From: Alphaproteobacteria bacterium
GTDB lineage: Bacteria; Pseudomonadota; Alphaproteobacteria; Rhizobiales; Xanthobacteraceae
DNA: 21,009 bases
NCBI GenBank assembly: GCA_005883115.1
Contig: VAZQ01000344.1
Span: 1-21,009, forward strand
Reading direction: 5' to 3'
This document shows positions 1 to 7,805 of the stretch, one piece after another. Both the position numbers and the translations under genes were made by a program. Under the pieces are notes generated by a model. It did not search any database and was not told the DNA's origin. It was given only the letters and a program-made list of their open reading frames with translations. Position 1 is the first letter of the stretch. Each line of letters begins with the position of its first letter.

Positions 1-3000
1 ACTCGGCATTTGGCCGAGTTCGACCGCACCGTGAAGACCTATGGCGGCGAGATGGTCGAACGTCTCGGCGAGCGCACGCAGGACATCTCCAGCGCGATGC
101 GCGAATACTTGGACAATTTCGATACCCGCGTCACGGTCAAGTCGGCCGAGATCACGGCGAGCCTGGACCAGCAATTCAATCGTTTCCGCGATGCTCTCGA
201 TGGCCGCACGCAGAGCCTCGGCGAGGCGCTTTCCGCGCGGGTAGCAGAGGTCGCCAAGCGCATGGGCGAAAGCGGCAAGGAAGTGATCGGCGCACTCGAC
301 AAGCGCATTGGCGATGTCACCGGCGTCATCAACGCACGCGGCGCCCAGCTCGCTGAGACTATCAGCGCCAAGATCGAGGACGTGGACAGGACGCTGGGCA
401 CCAAGGCGACGGAAGTCGCCGACAATCTTGATACGCGCATCAGCCGGTTCGAGAACCTGCTGAGCGGCCGCGCCGAGGGCATGAGCAGGGAAATCGAGGT
501 GCGCAGCCAGGCAGCTGCCGACTTGCTCGCCGCGCGCACTGAGACTTTCAGCAAGGAGATTGAGAGCCGCAGCCAAGCGGCTGCCGACTTAATCGCCGCC
601 CGCAGCGACAGCTTCACCAAGGACATTGACAGCCGCAGTCAAGCAGCTGCCGAATTGCTCAGCGAGCGCACCGACACCTTGACTAGGGAGATCGAGACCC
701 GCAGCCAATCGGCCGCCGAGCTGCTCGCCGCCCGTACCGAGCATCTGAGCAGCACGATGAGAGCAAATGCCGGCGATGCCGCGCAGGCGATCGACAAGTT
801 GACTGCAACCGCGGTGGAGGCGATTGGCGCGCGAGCGGAGCAACTCAGCACAAGCGTAAGGGCAGCCGCCGACGAGGCGGAGCGCTCGCTCAGTAATCTT
901 TCGGCCTCAGCCTCCAGTGCGCTTAATGGACGGATCCGTGAGCTCGCCGAGGCGGTCAAGACCAACAGCGGCGAGGCGGAGCGGTCGCTCACGCAGCTCG
1001 CGGCCAATACTACAAACGCGATCCGCGCGAGCGCGCACGACGCCGAGCGCATGATCAGCGGCATGTCGACTGGCGTCAGCAATGTTCTCAAGCAGAATGC
1101 CGGTGAAGTGGAACGCACGCTGCTTTCCGTAAGCGCCGAGGTGGCGCGCAACTTCGTCGGCAAGGCGGAAGAGATTTCGACCACGGTCGGCCAGCGTGCC
1201 GCCGAGATGACGCGAGTAGTCGACGAGAAGTCGAGTGGTCTGTTGGCCGCGCTCACCCGCAAGAGCGAGGAATTCGTGAGCGAAGTGGGCCGCGTGACCG
1301 ATCAGGCCGTCAAGGCGATCGAGGCCAAGGGCTTCAACTTCACCCAGACGATGACGGACAACAGCGAACAGATCGCGCGCCTGATCAGCCAGGCGAGCGA
1401 TACCGCGACCGGTGCGGTCAATCAGTCGCTCAAGGACCTGCAGACGAGCCACATCGCCGCCACCCAGACGACCAGCGAAGCGGTCAATCGTGCGATCAAG
1501 GAGTTGCGCGAAAGCGCGGAGATGGCGACCGAAAGCGCGGCCAAGACCATCGGCCGCACGCTCAAGGAGCTGCAGGACACGACTCATGGCGCGGTGGAGC
1601 AATCCAAGCAGACGGCATCGGTCGCTGTTACCGAGATCAAAGAGACGCACAACATGCTGCATTCCGATGCGAATGCGCTCTACGAGCGCCTGCGCGAGGC
1701 CAACATTCTCCTGCAGGAGGTCCTGAGCGGCGCGCACGAGAACATGAGCGGCATCGAGAGCACGCTGGTTGCGCGCGTGGCCGATTTCGTCGCGGCAATG
1801 AACGACGTCGCGCAGAAGGCCGGCACCGCCAACAGCGACGTGGAGCGCAACATCGCGAGCTTCAAGGAAATGTCGGCCAAGACGCTCGACGATCTCAGCC
1901 AGCTTGCGGGCCAGTTCGACGTGCACGCCCACTCGCTGGCAGATGCGGTGGCGTTGATCGACGGCAGCAACCGGCAGACCCAGAGCGCGCTCACCGAGCG
2001 CGGCAGCGCGCTGGAGCAGTTGATGACCACCCTCGACAGCAAAGCCGCTGATCTCGAAGAGCGGCTCACCCGCTTTGCCGGCGTGCTCGATCAGTCGTTC
2101 GAAGGCGCGGGCGAACGGGCGCGCGAAATCGCGCGGCTGACTGCGGACTCGGCGACCAGCGGCGTCGAAGCGATCAGGGAGAATTTCGAGGCAATCCGCA
2201 GCGGCACCGAGGAGGAGCGGTCGCGCCTGAGCGAGGCCATGCACAGCATCTACGAGCAGGCGAGCGAGGAGTCGCACGCCATGCTGTCGCAGGCGGCGCA
2301 GCGCTTCGCCGAGGTTCTGGACGAGTTGAAGCAGATGAGCGCCGACATGCGCCGCGAGCTCGAAACGACGCGCGCTGAGTTGCGCAAGGGCATCCTCGAG
2401 CTGCCGCAGGAGACGGCGGACACCGCTTCGCACATGCGGCGCGTCATCGTTGATCAGATCGAGGCCTTGGCCGAGCTCAACCGCATCGTGGCGCGCCACA
2501 ACCGGGAGCTCGACGTGGTCGAGCCCGGCGCGCTGCGGATGGAACCGCTCGAGCTCGCCTCCCGTCGCAGCACCGCGCGCGAGGAGCCGGCGCGCACGAA
2601 CGGCAGTCCGCGGGGAGAGCCGGCCCGCGCCCGCTCCGACATCACCGGCTTGGTTGCGCCAGCGATGCCCTCGCGTCGGGCCGAGGCGCCTACGCTGAGC
2701 CCCGCCCAGGCGGCCGGCGGGGGGCGCGCCGGCTGGCTATCCGAGCTGCTCACGCGCGCCTCGCACGAGGCCGAAGCGCCCGCGCGCGAGGCGCCTGCCG
2801 CGCGCGCAAGTCCGCCCGAGCGTCCCGAGCGCCACAGCATGGAATCGCTGGACTCGCTTGCCGTCGATATCGCGCGCATGATCGACCACGATGCCGCCGC
2901 CGAGCTGTGGGATCGCTACAAACGCGGCGAACGCAACGTTTTCACGCGCCAGCTTTACACTATGCAAGGGCAAAAGGCGTTCGAGGAAATCCGCAAGCGC

Positions 3001-3177
3001 TATCGGGGCGACGGCGAATTCAAACATGCCGTCGATCGCTATGTCGGCGAGTTCGAGCGTCTGTTGGAGGAGGTCTCGCGCGAGGACCGCGGGCAGATGC
3101 TGACGCGAACCTATCTCACCTCGGAAACCGGCAAGGTCTACACCATGCTCGCCCACGCCGCCGGGCGGTTTGACTGA
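1..3177 (+). CDS. Giant apolipoprotein-like coiled-coil protein, GPR/RgsE-like (growth pole ring), 3' part
   Basis: The frame is open from base 1, so the gene starts left of the window; about 1058 C-terminal residues are visible. The protein is almost entirely Ala/Glu/Arg/Ser-rich amphipathic helix with 11/22-residue periodicity, as in apolipoprotein A/E-like proteins. Four near-perfect 22-residue units lie at bases 484-747. After the helical part comes a Pro/Arg/Ala-rich disordered linker (about bases 2520-2830). It is followed by a compact, charged C-terminal domain of about 110 residues (from MESLDSLAVDIARMIDHD to the end). Known family: very large proteins of this build in Agrobacterium (GPR) and Sinorhizobium (RgsE) form a ring at the growing pole and are needed for unipolar growth. 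Assignment here rests on architecture and the C-terminal domain, not on a search. A different large coiled-coil protein is the alternative. No membrane segment is seen in this part; GPR's membrane anchor would lie upstream. Confidence 0.72.
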   Translation, partial: TRHLAEFDRTVKTYGGEMVERLGERTQDISSAMREYLDNFDTRVTVKSAEITASLDQQFNRFRDALDGRTQSLGEALSARVAEVAKRMGESGKEVIGALDKRIGDVTGVINARGAQLAETISAKIEDVDRTLGTKATEVADNLDTRISRFENLLSGRAEGMSREIEVRSQAAADLLAARTETFSKEIESRSQAAADLIAARSDSFTKDIDSRSQAAAELLSERTDTLTREIETRSQSAAELLAARTEHLSSTMRANAGDAAQAIDKLTATAVEAIGARAEQLSTSVRAAADEAERSLSNLSASASSALNGRIRELAEAVKTNSGEAERSLTQLAANTTNAIRASAHDAERMISGMSTGVSNVLKQNAGEVERTLLSVSAEVARNFVGKAEEISTTVGQRAAEMTRVVDEKSSGLLAALTRKSEEFVSEVGRVTDQAVKAIEAKGFNFTQTMTDNSEQIARLISQASDTATGAVNQSLKDLQTSHIAATQTTSEAVNRAIKELRESAEMATESAAKTIGRTLKELQDTTHGAVEQSKQTASVAVTEIKETHNMLHSDANALYERLREANILLQEVLSGAHENMSGIESTLVARVADFVAAMNDVAQKAGTANSDVERNIASFKEMSAKTLDDLSQLAGQFDVHAHSLADAVALIDGSNRQTQSALTERGSALEQLMTTLDSKAADLEERLTRFAGVLDQSFEGAGERAREIARLTADSATSGVEAIRENFEAIRSGTEEERSRLSEAMHSIYEQASEESHAMLSQAAQRFAEVLDELKQMSADMRRELETTRAELRKGILELPQETADTASHMRRVIVDQIEALAELNRIVARHNRELDVVEPGALRMEPLELASRRSTAREEPARTNGSPRGEPARARSDITGLVAPAMPSRRAEAPTLSPAQAAGGGRAGWLSELLTRASHEAEAPAREAPAARASPPERPERHSMESLDSLAVDIARMIDHDAAAELWDRYKRGERNVFTRQLYTMQGQKAFEEIRKRYRGDGEFKHAVDRYVGEFERLLEEVSREDRGQMLTRTYLTSETGKVYTMLAHAAGRFD
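484..747 (+). repeat. Four tandem 66-base (22-residue) in-frame repeats
   Basis: Four consecutive 22-residue units occupy exactly 264 bases. Each has the pattern [S/T][R/K][E/D]I[E/D]xRSQ[A/S]AA[D/E]L[L/I]xxR followed by a five-residue tail. The units differ at a few residues and at many third codon positions, so this is an old or drifting duplication, not a fresh slippage product. The repeats lie in the helical part of the GPR-like protein and match the two-times-eleven periodicity of apolipoprotein-type amphipathic helices. Confidence 0.9.
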
Positions 3178-3199
3178 TCGGAGCGAAGGCTCTCAAGAC

Positions 3200-3231
3200 G
3201 CGGGCGCGCGAGGAGCGCGCCCGCTTTGTTT
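3200..3231 (+). terminator. Rho-independent terminator after the GPR-like gene
   Basis: A perfect 10-bp stem (GCGGGCGCGC, 3200-3209, with GCGCGCCCGC, 3215-3224) encloses the loop GAGGA. It is followed directly by TTTGTTT (3225-3231). It begins 22 bases after the stop codon at 3175-3177. The T tract is on the plus strand, so it serves the upstream plus-strand gene. Confidence 0.88.
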
Positions 3232-3382
3232 GGGCGGGAGGTGAAGACGACCACGCCGGGCGTTCTCCGTTGAGTTCCACTGGCTTGCGCTTTCATCGCC
3301 GCCCTCGATTCACTGCACGCTCGCGCGACCGCGCATGCTATTGCGGTTTCCACTGGCAACTGCGTCCAGAAAGGAGGCGGCC

Positions 3383-3655
3383 ATGCACAAGCTAGTGTTG
3401 ATGGCATTTTTGGCGCTGCTTTCAAGCAGGGCCTACGCTCAAGAGATCACGACGGGCAATACGGTCCGCGTTCTGGCAGACGGCGGATCGGGCGGCCAAA
3501 ACGCGACGATCTGGAAGGCGGACTGTCAGCAGGGGATGGTGCTAACGGGCATTGAAATTGCGGTCGGCGGCACGTGCCACAACCAATGTGATAGGGACGG
3601 GAGGCCCCTGGCCACATTCGTCATTCATTGCTCTCAGATTCAAACGGGAAAATAA
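3383..3655 (+). CDS. Small secreted four-cysteine protein of unknown function
   Basis: The product is 90 residues. The open frame reaches further upstream, but ATG 3383 is chosen because AAGGAGG (3371-3377) sits 5 bases before it and a classic signal peptide follows: MHK, a hydrophobic core, then cleavage near AYAQ|E (about residue 20). The mature part is about 70 residues, with four cysteines in the contexts ADCQQG, GGTCHNQC and IHCSQ, enough for two disulfides in the periplasm or outside. It is rich in Gly, Thr and Gln. I do not recognise a named family. It is a monocistronic plus-strand gene ending 33 bases before a convergent solute-binding protein gene. The terminator at 3200-3231 separates it from the gene before, so it must have its own promoter in 3232-3370. 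Confidence 0.75.
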   Translation: MHKLVLMAFLALLSSRAYAQEITTGNTVRVLADGGSGGQNATIWKADCQQGMVLTGIEIAVGGTCHNQCDRDGRPLATFVIHCSQIQTGK

Positions 3656-3688
3656 ATCCTGCTGGTGTACGCATCTTGTTGTGACTGA

Positions 3689-4783
3689 TCACTTCAAGAA
3701 CAGCTCGGTCCACACCTGCTGCCATTTCGGTGCCTCGTTGAGCCATTTGACCGGGTCGACCATCACGTGCCGGTACTGATCAAGGAGCGTCCTCTGGGTG
3801 CGGCTCGAGGGAATGCGGCCCAGGTCGGCGAGCAGTTTTTGTCCCTCGGGCGAGAGCATGAAGTCGGCAAAGAGCAGCGCGGCGTGGGGATGCGCCGCAT
3901 TCTTCGCCAATGCGATTGCCTGGGGGCGACCGACCAGCGGCTCGACCGCGGCCCAATCGATCGGTCCTCCTTTCGCCTTGATGGAGTCGGCGTTGCCGCT
4001 GTAGATCGTCAGACACACCGGCAATTCCCCGGCGGCCACCAGCTGGGCCACCAGGATGTGTCCCTTGCGCATCTCGGGCTTGAGTCCCGCAAGCTTGCGG
4101 AAGAACGCGAGACCGCGCTCCTCGCCCATGAAGTTGACGATGCCGTACATCCAGTCGCTGTCGGTCGCCTCAAGCGCGAGGCGCCCGTTCCAACGCGGAT
4201 CGCCGAAACCCTCGAGCGTGGCAGGCAGCTCCTCGGGCCTGACCTTGCCCGTGTTGTAGCCCACGACCCAGAGATTCGCGCGGTCGGCAAACCAGCGCCG
4301 GTGCGGCGGGATCGCCCAAGCCGGTAGATCGGCGAGGTAGGGGCTGTGAAACGGCGCGACCGTCGCCTCGCGTGCGAGCGCCTCGACCTCGGGCGCGTTG
4401 GTCTCGACCACGTCCATGCCGTGCCGGCCACCGCGCGACTCGGTAAGCGCGCGCTGCACCACGTTCTCGCTCAGCGCGCGCCAGAGCTGCACCTTGACGC
4501 CGTATTTGCTCTCGAAGGCCCGCGCAAGCGGGGCCGATTCCGTTGTTGCTATGGACGTGTAGAGCGTAAGCGAGCCCTCCTCGCGCGCCTTGGCGATCAG
4601 GCGCTCTCCGCGATCGGCGCCCGCGTACGTATAGATCGCGGGGGCCTCCTCGGTTTGCGCGAGGGCACGCGTCGGGCTGAGACCCACGACGGTGCAACAT
4701 GCGAGAAGCGCACAAACCGCCCGCTGAGATGCGCGCCGCCTCGTGCCCCTCACGTCCGAGATCGCTTGCGATTGCTGTTCCAT
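3689..4783 (-). CDS. Periplasmic ABC-transporter solute-binding protein, iron(III)/family 1 type
   Basis: The product is 364 residues. A basic N-region (RGTRRRASQR) and a hydrophobic stretch ending in ALAQ (about residue 43) form a signal peptide, so it is periplasmic. The mature protein follows the FbpA/AfuA-like pattern: EGSLTLYTS near the start, FESKYGVKV, the hinge-region phrase VGYNTGKV, FGDPRWNGRLAL, and late HPHAALLFADFMLSPEGQ with LGRIPSS. Family knowledge: such proteins deliver ferric iron, or sometimes organic anions or polyamines, to an ABC permease. The ligand cannot be read from the sequence. No permease or ATPase gene is adjacent, so it is an orphan here or works with components encoded elsewhere. 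It is divergent from the dipeptide epimerase gene with a 103-base shared upstream region. No strong Shine-Dalgarno is seen before ATG 4783. Confidence 0.85.
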   Translation of the reverse strand: MEQQSQAISDVRGTRRRASQRAVCALLACCTVVGLSPTRALAQTEEAPAIYTYAGADRGERLIAKAREEGSLTLYTSIATTESAPLARAFESKYGVKVQLWRALSENVVQRALTESRGGRHGMDVVETNAPEVEALAREATVAPFHSPYLADLPAWAIPPHRRWFADRANLWVVGYNTGKVRPEELPATLEGFGDPRWNGRLALEATDSDWMYGIVNFMGEERGLAFFRKLAGLKPEMRKGHILVAQLVAAGELPVCLTIYSGNADSIKAKGGPIDWAAVEPLVGRPQAIALAKNAAHPHAALLFADFMLSPEGQKLLADLGRIPSSRTQRTLLDQYRHVMVDPVKWLNEAPKWQQVWTELFLK

Positions 4784-4886
4784 GGCCGCTTGCTTTTAGC
4801 GCATGTTCGCCAGGACTGAAATCAGCGCCAGCCGCGGTTGTGGCGGCCGCCGCTCGATCCATGTGATTACGTATGATGCACCACCC

Positions 4887-5873
4887 ATGAACCGCCTCGC
4901 CCTGTCCGCGCGCGTGGAACGCTGGCCGATTGCCGGCACCTTTTCCATCAGCCGCGGCGCCAAGACCGAAGCCGTGGTCGTGGTGGCCGAGCTCGCCGAC
5001 GGCACCCATCGCGGACGCGGCGAATGCGTGCCCTACGCGCGTTACGGCGAGACGGTCGACGGCGTGACAGCGGCGATCGAGGCGATGCGTGCGGAGATCG
5101 GCCGCGGGCTTGATCGCGAGCGGCTGCAGTCTGCCATGGTGCCGGGCGCGGCGCGCAACGCGCTCGACTGCGCGTTCTGGGACCTCGAAGCGAAGTCTGC
5201 CGGACGACCCGTCCACGAGCTGCTCGGCATGCACGCGCCCCAGCCGGTCACCACCGCCTACACGATCTCGCTCGCCACGCCGGACGCCATGGCGCGCGCC
5301 GCTGCCGCGGCGGGCGAGCGCGCGCTGCTCAAGATCAAGCTCGGCGCGCCCGGCGATCCCGCGCGGATTGCCGCGGTACGACGCGCCGCCCCTCGCGCGG
5401 AGTTGATCGTCGATGCCAACGAGGGCTGGAGAGAGAGCGATCTCGCCACAAACCTCGCCGCTTGCGCAGAGGCCGCAGTGACGCTCATCGAGCAGCCGCT
5501 GCCGGCGGAGCACGACGACGCACTCGCGCACATCGCCCACCCGCTCCCGATCTGCGCGGACGAGAGCGCGCATGCGAGCGCGTCACTCCGCGCGCTCGTC
5601 GGAAAATACGATGCCGTCAACATCAAGCTCGACAAGGCCGGCGGCTTGACCGAGGCGTTCGCCATGGCGCGCGAAGCCGAGCGGCTCGGCTTGACGCTGA
5701 TGGTCGGCTGCATGGTCGCGACCTCGCTGGCCATGGCGCCGGCCATGCTGCTTGCACAACGCGCGCGCGTGGTCGATCTCGATGGTCCGCTGCTGCTCGC
5801 GCGCGACCGGCCTGATGGGCTGCGTTACGAGGATAGCCGGGTCCATCCGGCGGTGCCGGCGCTATGGGGATAA
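4887..5873 (+). CDS. L-Ala-D/L-Glu (dipeptide) epimerase, enolase superfamily
   Basis: The product is 328 residues from ATG 4887. The frame opens earlier (4803), but the added 28 residues look non-coding and 328 fits the family. Enolase-superfamily catalytic features are all visible: the KxK pair K149/K151 (KIKLG); metal ligands D176 (VDAN), E202 (IEQP) and D225 (ADES); and the opposite-face lysine K247 (NIKLDK). The DxD pair D297/D299 (VDLDGP) is the motif that, in characterised Ala-Glu epimerases such as E. coli YcjG and B. subtilis YkfB, binds the dipeptide amino group. That favours this family over muconate cycloisomerase or o-succinylbenzoate synthase. The expected role is interconversion of L-Ala-D-Glu and L-Ala-L-Glu for recycling murein peptides in the cytoplasm. 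No other murein-recycling gene adjoins it. Confidence 0.88.
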   Translation: MNRLALSARVERWPIAGTFSISRGAKTEAVVVVAELADGTHRGRGECVPYARYGETVDGVTAAIEAMRAEIGRGLDRERLQSAMVPGAARNALDCAFWDLEAKSAGRPVHELLGMHAPQPVTTAYTISLATPDAMARAAAAAGERALLKIKLGAPGDPARIAAVRRAAPRAELIVDANEGWRESDLATNLAACAEAAVTLIEQPLPAEHDDALAHIAHPLPICADESAHASASLRALVGKYDAVNIKLDKAGGLTEAFAMAREAERLGLTLMVGCMVATSLAMAPAMLLAQRARVVDLDGPLLLARDRPDGLRYEDSRVHPAVPALWG

Positions 5874-6017
5874 CGGAAATCCCCAGATTTCGCGGGTAAC
5901 CATGTAAGGCAAGCTGGGGCGGCCGTTCACATTTAGCCCACATTTGATTTAAAGGATTGGGATGAGGGCGGCGCCACCCTTCGCCGGGCCGGCGCCGGAG
6001 CACGGAGAGGGCTAATC

Positions 6018-6446
6018 ATGAAAATTGCTGTTCTGGCCGGCGCCGTTGCGGCGGCGCTGACGCTGTCGACTGCGCAGGCGACGGTGCGTATCAGAGCGGA
6101 TTCCGGGGGCCAAATCGGACCTTATCTCGAGAATCTGGTCGCGTTGCGGGGCTCGGGCGAGCGGGTCGTCATCGATGGGCCTTGCCTGTCGGCATGCACT
6201 ATGCTGCTCGGCGTGATCCCGCGCGAGCGCATCTGCGTTACGCCGCGCGCGCGGCTCGGCTTCCACGCAGCATGGCATCCCGGCGGCAACGGCCAGCAGG
6301 TGACGAGCCGCGAGGCGACGCGACTGTTGATGGATATTTATCCCGAGCAGGTCCGCAGCTGGATCGCTCGGCGCGGGGGCCTCTCTCCCCACATGAAATA
6401 TCTGAGCGGGCGAGAGCTCACTGCGATGTACAATACCTGCGAGTGA
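6018..6446 (+). CDS. Secreted ClpP-fold-like (COG3904-type) periplasmic protein
   Basis: The product is 142 residues. MKIAVLAGAVAAALTLSTAQA is a signal peptide, cleaved near residue 21. The mature part has the layout of short ClpP/crotonase-fold periplasmic proteins: a first strand with DSGGQIGPYLE, then VVIDGPCLSACTMLL, where S58 sits at the nucleophile position between C56 and C60, then LGFHAAW, with H83 at the position of a catalytic histidine. C56, C60, C73 and C141 could form disulfides. Whether it is an active peptidase is not shown; the third triad member (D106 or another acid) is uncertain. It is single-gene, preceded by 144 non-coding bases. It ends 30 bases before the probable true end of the convergent MFS gene. 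Assignment is by motif recall, not by search. Confidence 0.68.
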   Translation: MKIAVLAGAVAAALTLSTAQATVRIRADSGGQIGPYLENLVALRGSGERVVIDGPCLSACTMLLGVIPRERICVTPRARLGFHAAWHPGGNGQQVTSREATRLLMDIYPEQVRSWIARRGGLSPHMKYLSGRELTAMYNTCE

Positions 6447-7624
6447 GGTCCGCTGTCCCGATAACGAGCTATGGAGCTATGTGCCGCCCGTGAGCCTGCG
6501 GGCGGCCAAAGCAAGCACGCCGCCGGCAGCAGCCAAGAGATGACGTAAGCGAAGCTGCCCCAGCGCGCATAGAGCACGCCGGAAACCCCCATCGCCGCCG
6601 CCATCGCGAGACCCAGCGCCACGGCTAGGTAGCCCTGAGCGGTCGCGCTGGCTTCGGCGGGTGCGGTGCGCGCGATGAACCCCAGTGCCCCGAGGTGCGT
6701 CGCACCAAATGACAGCCCATGCAGACACTGCAAAGGAGCAAGCAAGACGGCCGGCGGATCGAACGCCATGGCGCCCCAGCGAACAGCCGCGCCCGCGGCC
6801 CCGAATAGGATGAGTGTCGTGGGCGCGACCGGCAGGCGCCCCGACATCGCGAACAGCACGATCTCGGCGACGACGCCGAGCGCCCAGAGCGCTCCGATCG
6901 CACTGCCGTCGAGCCCCGCCGCCGCCCAGTCGAGCGTGGAAAACCCGTAATAAATCGCGTGACTCGCCTGAATGAGACTTGCCGCGGCCATTGCGGCGAG
7001 CAATGCGGGATCGCGCAACAGGTCCCGCGCGGATCGCAAGGGCTTCGCCGTGCTGGTTTCGCGCGGGGCGAGCGGCGACAGCGTGCAGGCGGCCGACGCG
7101 GTCATGACCAGCGCAGCGGCGACGAGCCAGATCAGGTCACGCGCGGGGACAACGTCGAGTACAAGGCCGCCTGCGAAGCTGCCGACGATGAAGGCGGCGG
7201 AGCCCCAAAGTCGCACCGGACCGTAAGCGCGCCCGAGCGCACCCAGCCCGCGTAGCGCATAGGCATCGGCCAGCGGCATGAGTGGCGTGTAAAAGATGGA
7301 GGCCAGTGCAAACGCAGTGATGACGGCGAGAGCTCCCTGCGCCAATCCCATCGCGCCATAACCGAGCATTGCCAGCGCCGAGGCGATCGCGATGATCGCG
7401 CGCAGCGCGTCGTGGCGATCGGCGATGCGCGTCGCAAGCGGAATTGCGAGCAGACGCATAAGCATTGGAACGGAGAGCACCATTCCGATGGTGCTTGCAT
7501 CGAGCCCCTTGGCCGCGAGCCAAAGCGGCAAGAACGGCACTTGCACGCCAAGCGCGGCGAACAGCGCGGCGTAGAAGATCGCAAGCCGCAACGCAAAGGA
7601 GGGATGCAGGACCGACGACAGCAC
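6338..7624 (-). CDS. MFS transporter, HcaT/MFS_1-like, with a probable 3' frameshift
   Basis: The product is 428 residues as an open frame from GTG 7624, a highly hydrophobic protein with about 12 membrane helices. Visible features are the N-terminal FYAALFAALGVQVPFLPLWL, the loop between helices 2 and 3 (ATRIADRHDALR), the phrase YGPVRLWGSAAF, and a second half starting near LLRDPALLAAMAAASLI. This pattern is typical of the 3-phenylpropionate-transporter-like (HcaT) MFS group; the substrate is unknown. The last 45 or so residues are not membrane-like and are read antisense to the ClpP-like gene. In the next frame the sequence continues as a clean helix 12 with a basic end (AAAGGVLALAARRLTGGT, stop at 6477). 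The natural product is therefore probably about 385 residues, ending at 6477, with a one-base loss near 6525-6550. Confidence 0.82.
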   Translation of the reverse strand: MLSSVLHPSFALRLAIFYAALFAALGVQVPFLPLWLAAKGLDASTIGMVLSVPMLMRLLAIPLATRIADRHDALRAIIAIASALAMLGYGAMGLAQGALAVITAFALASIFYTPLMPLADAYALRGLGALGRAYGPVRLWGSAAFIVGSFAGGLVLDVVPARDLIWLVAAALVMTASAACTLSPLAPRETSTAKPLRSARDLLRDPALLAAMAAASLIQASHAIYYGFSTLDWAAAGLDGSAIGALWALGVVAEIVLFAMSGRLPVAPTTLILFGAAGAAVRWGAMAFDPPAVLLAPLQCLHGLSFGATHLGALGFIARTAPAEASATAQGYLAVALGLAMAAAMGVSGVLYARWGSFAYVISWLLPAACLLWPPAGSRAAHSSIARYRDSGPHSQVLYIAVSSRPLRYFMWGERPPRRAIQLRTCSG

Positions 7625-7805
7625 AGAAGCTTATAGAACGTGTGCCGATCGGGTTGAAATCAGTCTCTCGTCAGGCCCACGCTCGTCACCTTACGTCTTT
7701 GGCAGCCTCGATGTAGCGGTGCATGGCCGGCAGCACGCTCGCCTATGCCATTAGTGTGACTGATATGGGCGGAACACGCGCTAGCTCGCCGCCAGGCCCG
7801 CGCCG

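Noticed and set aside
484..747. CRISPR-like or intergenic tandem array
   Set aside because: The repeats are contiguous, in frame, lack spacers and encode amphipathic helix.
907..2499. Long minus-strand open frame (530 codons) antisense to the GPR-like gene
   Set aside because: Leu/Arg/His-rich shadow translation of a GC-rich coding strand; the plus strand has clear periodic protein, and no start signal or domain is seen on the minus strand.
4170..5573. Minus-strand open frame of 467 codons spanning the solute-binding protein and epimerase
   Set aside because: It crosses two real genes and their shared upstream region; it is an antisense/alternate-frame shadow.
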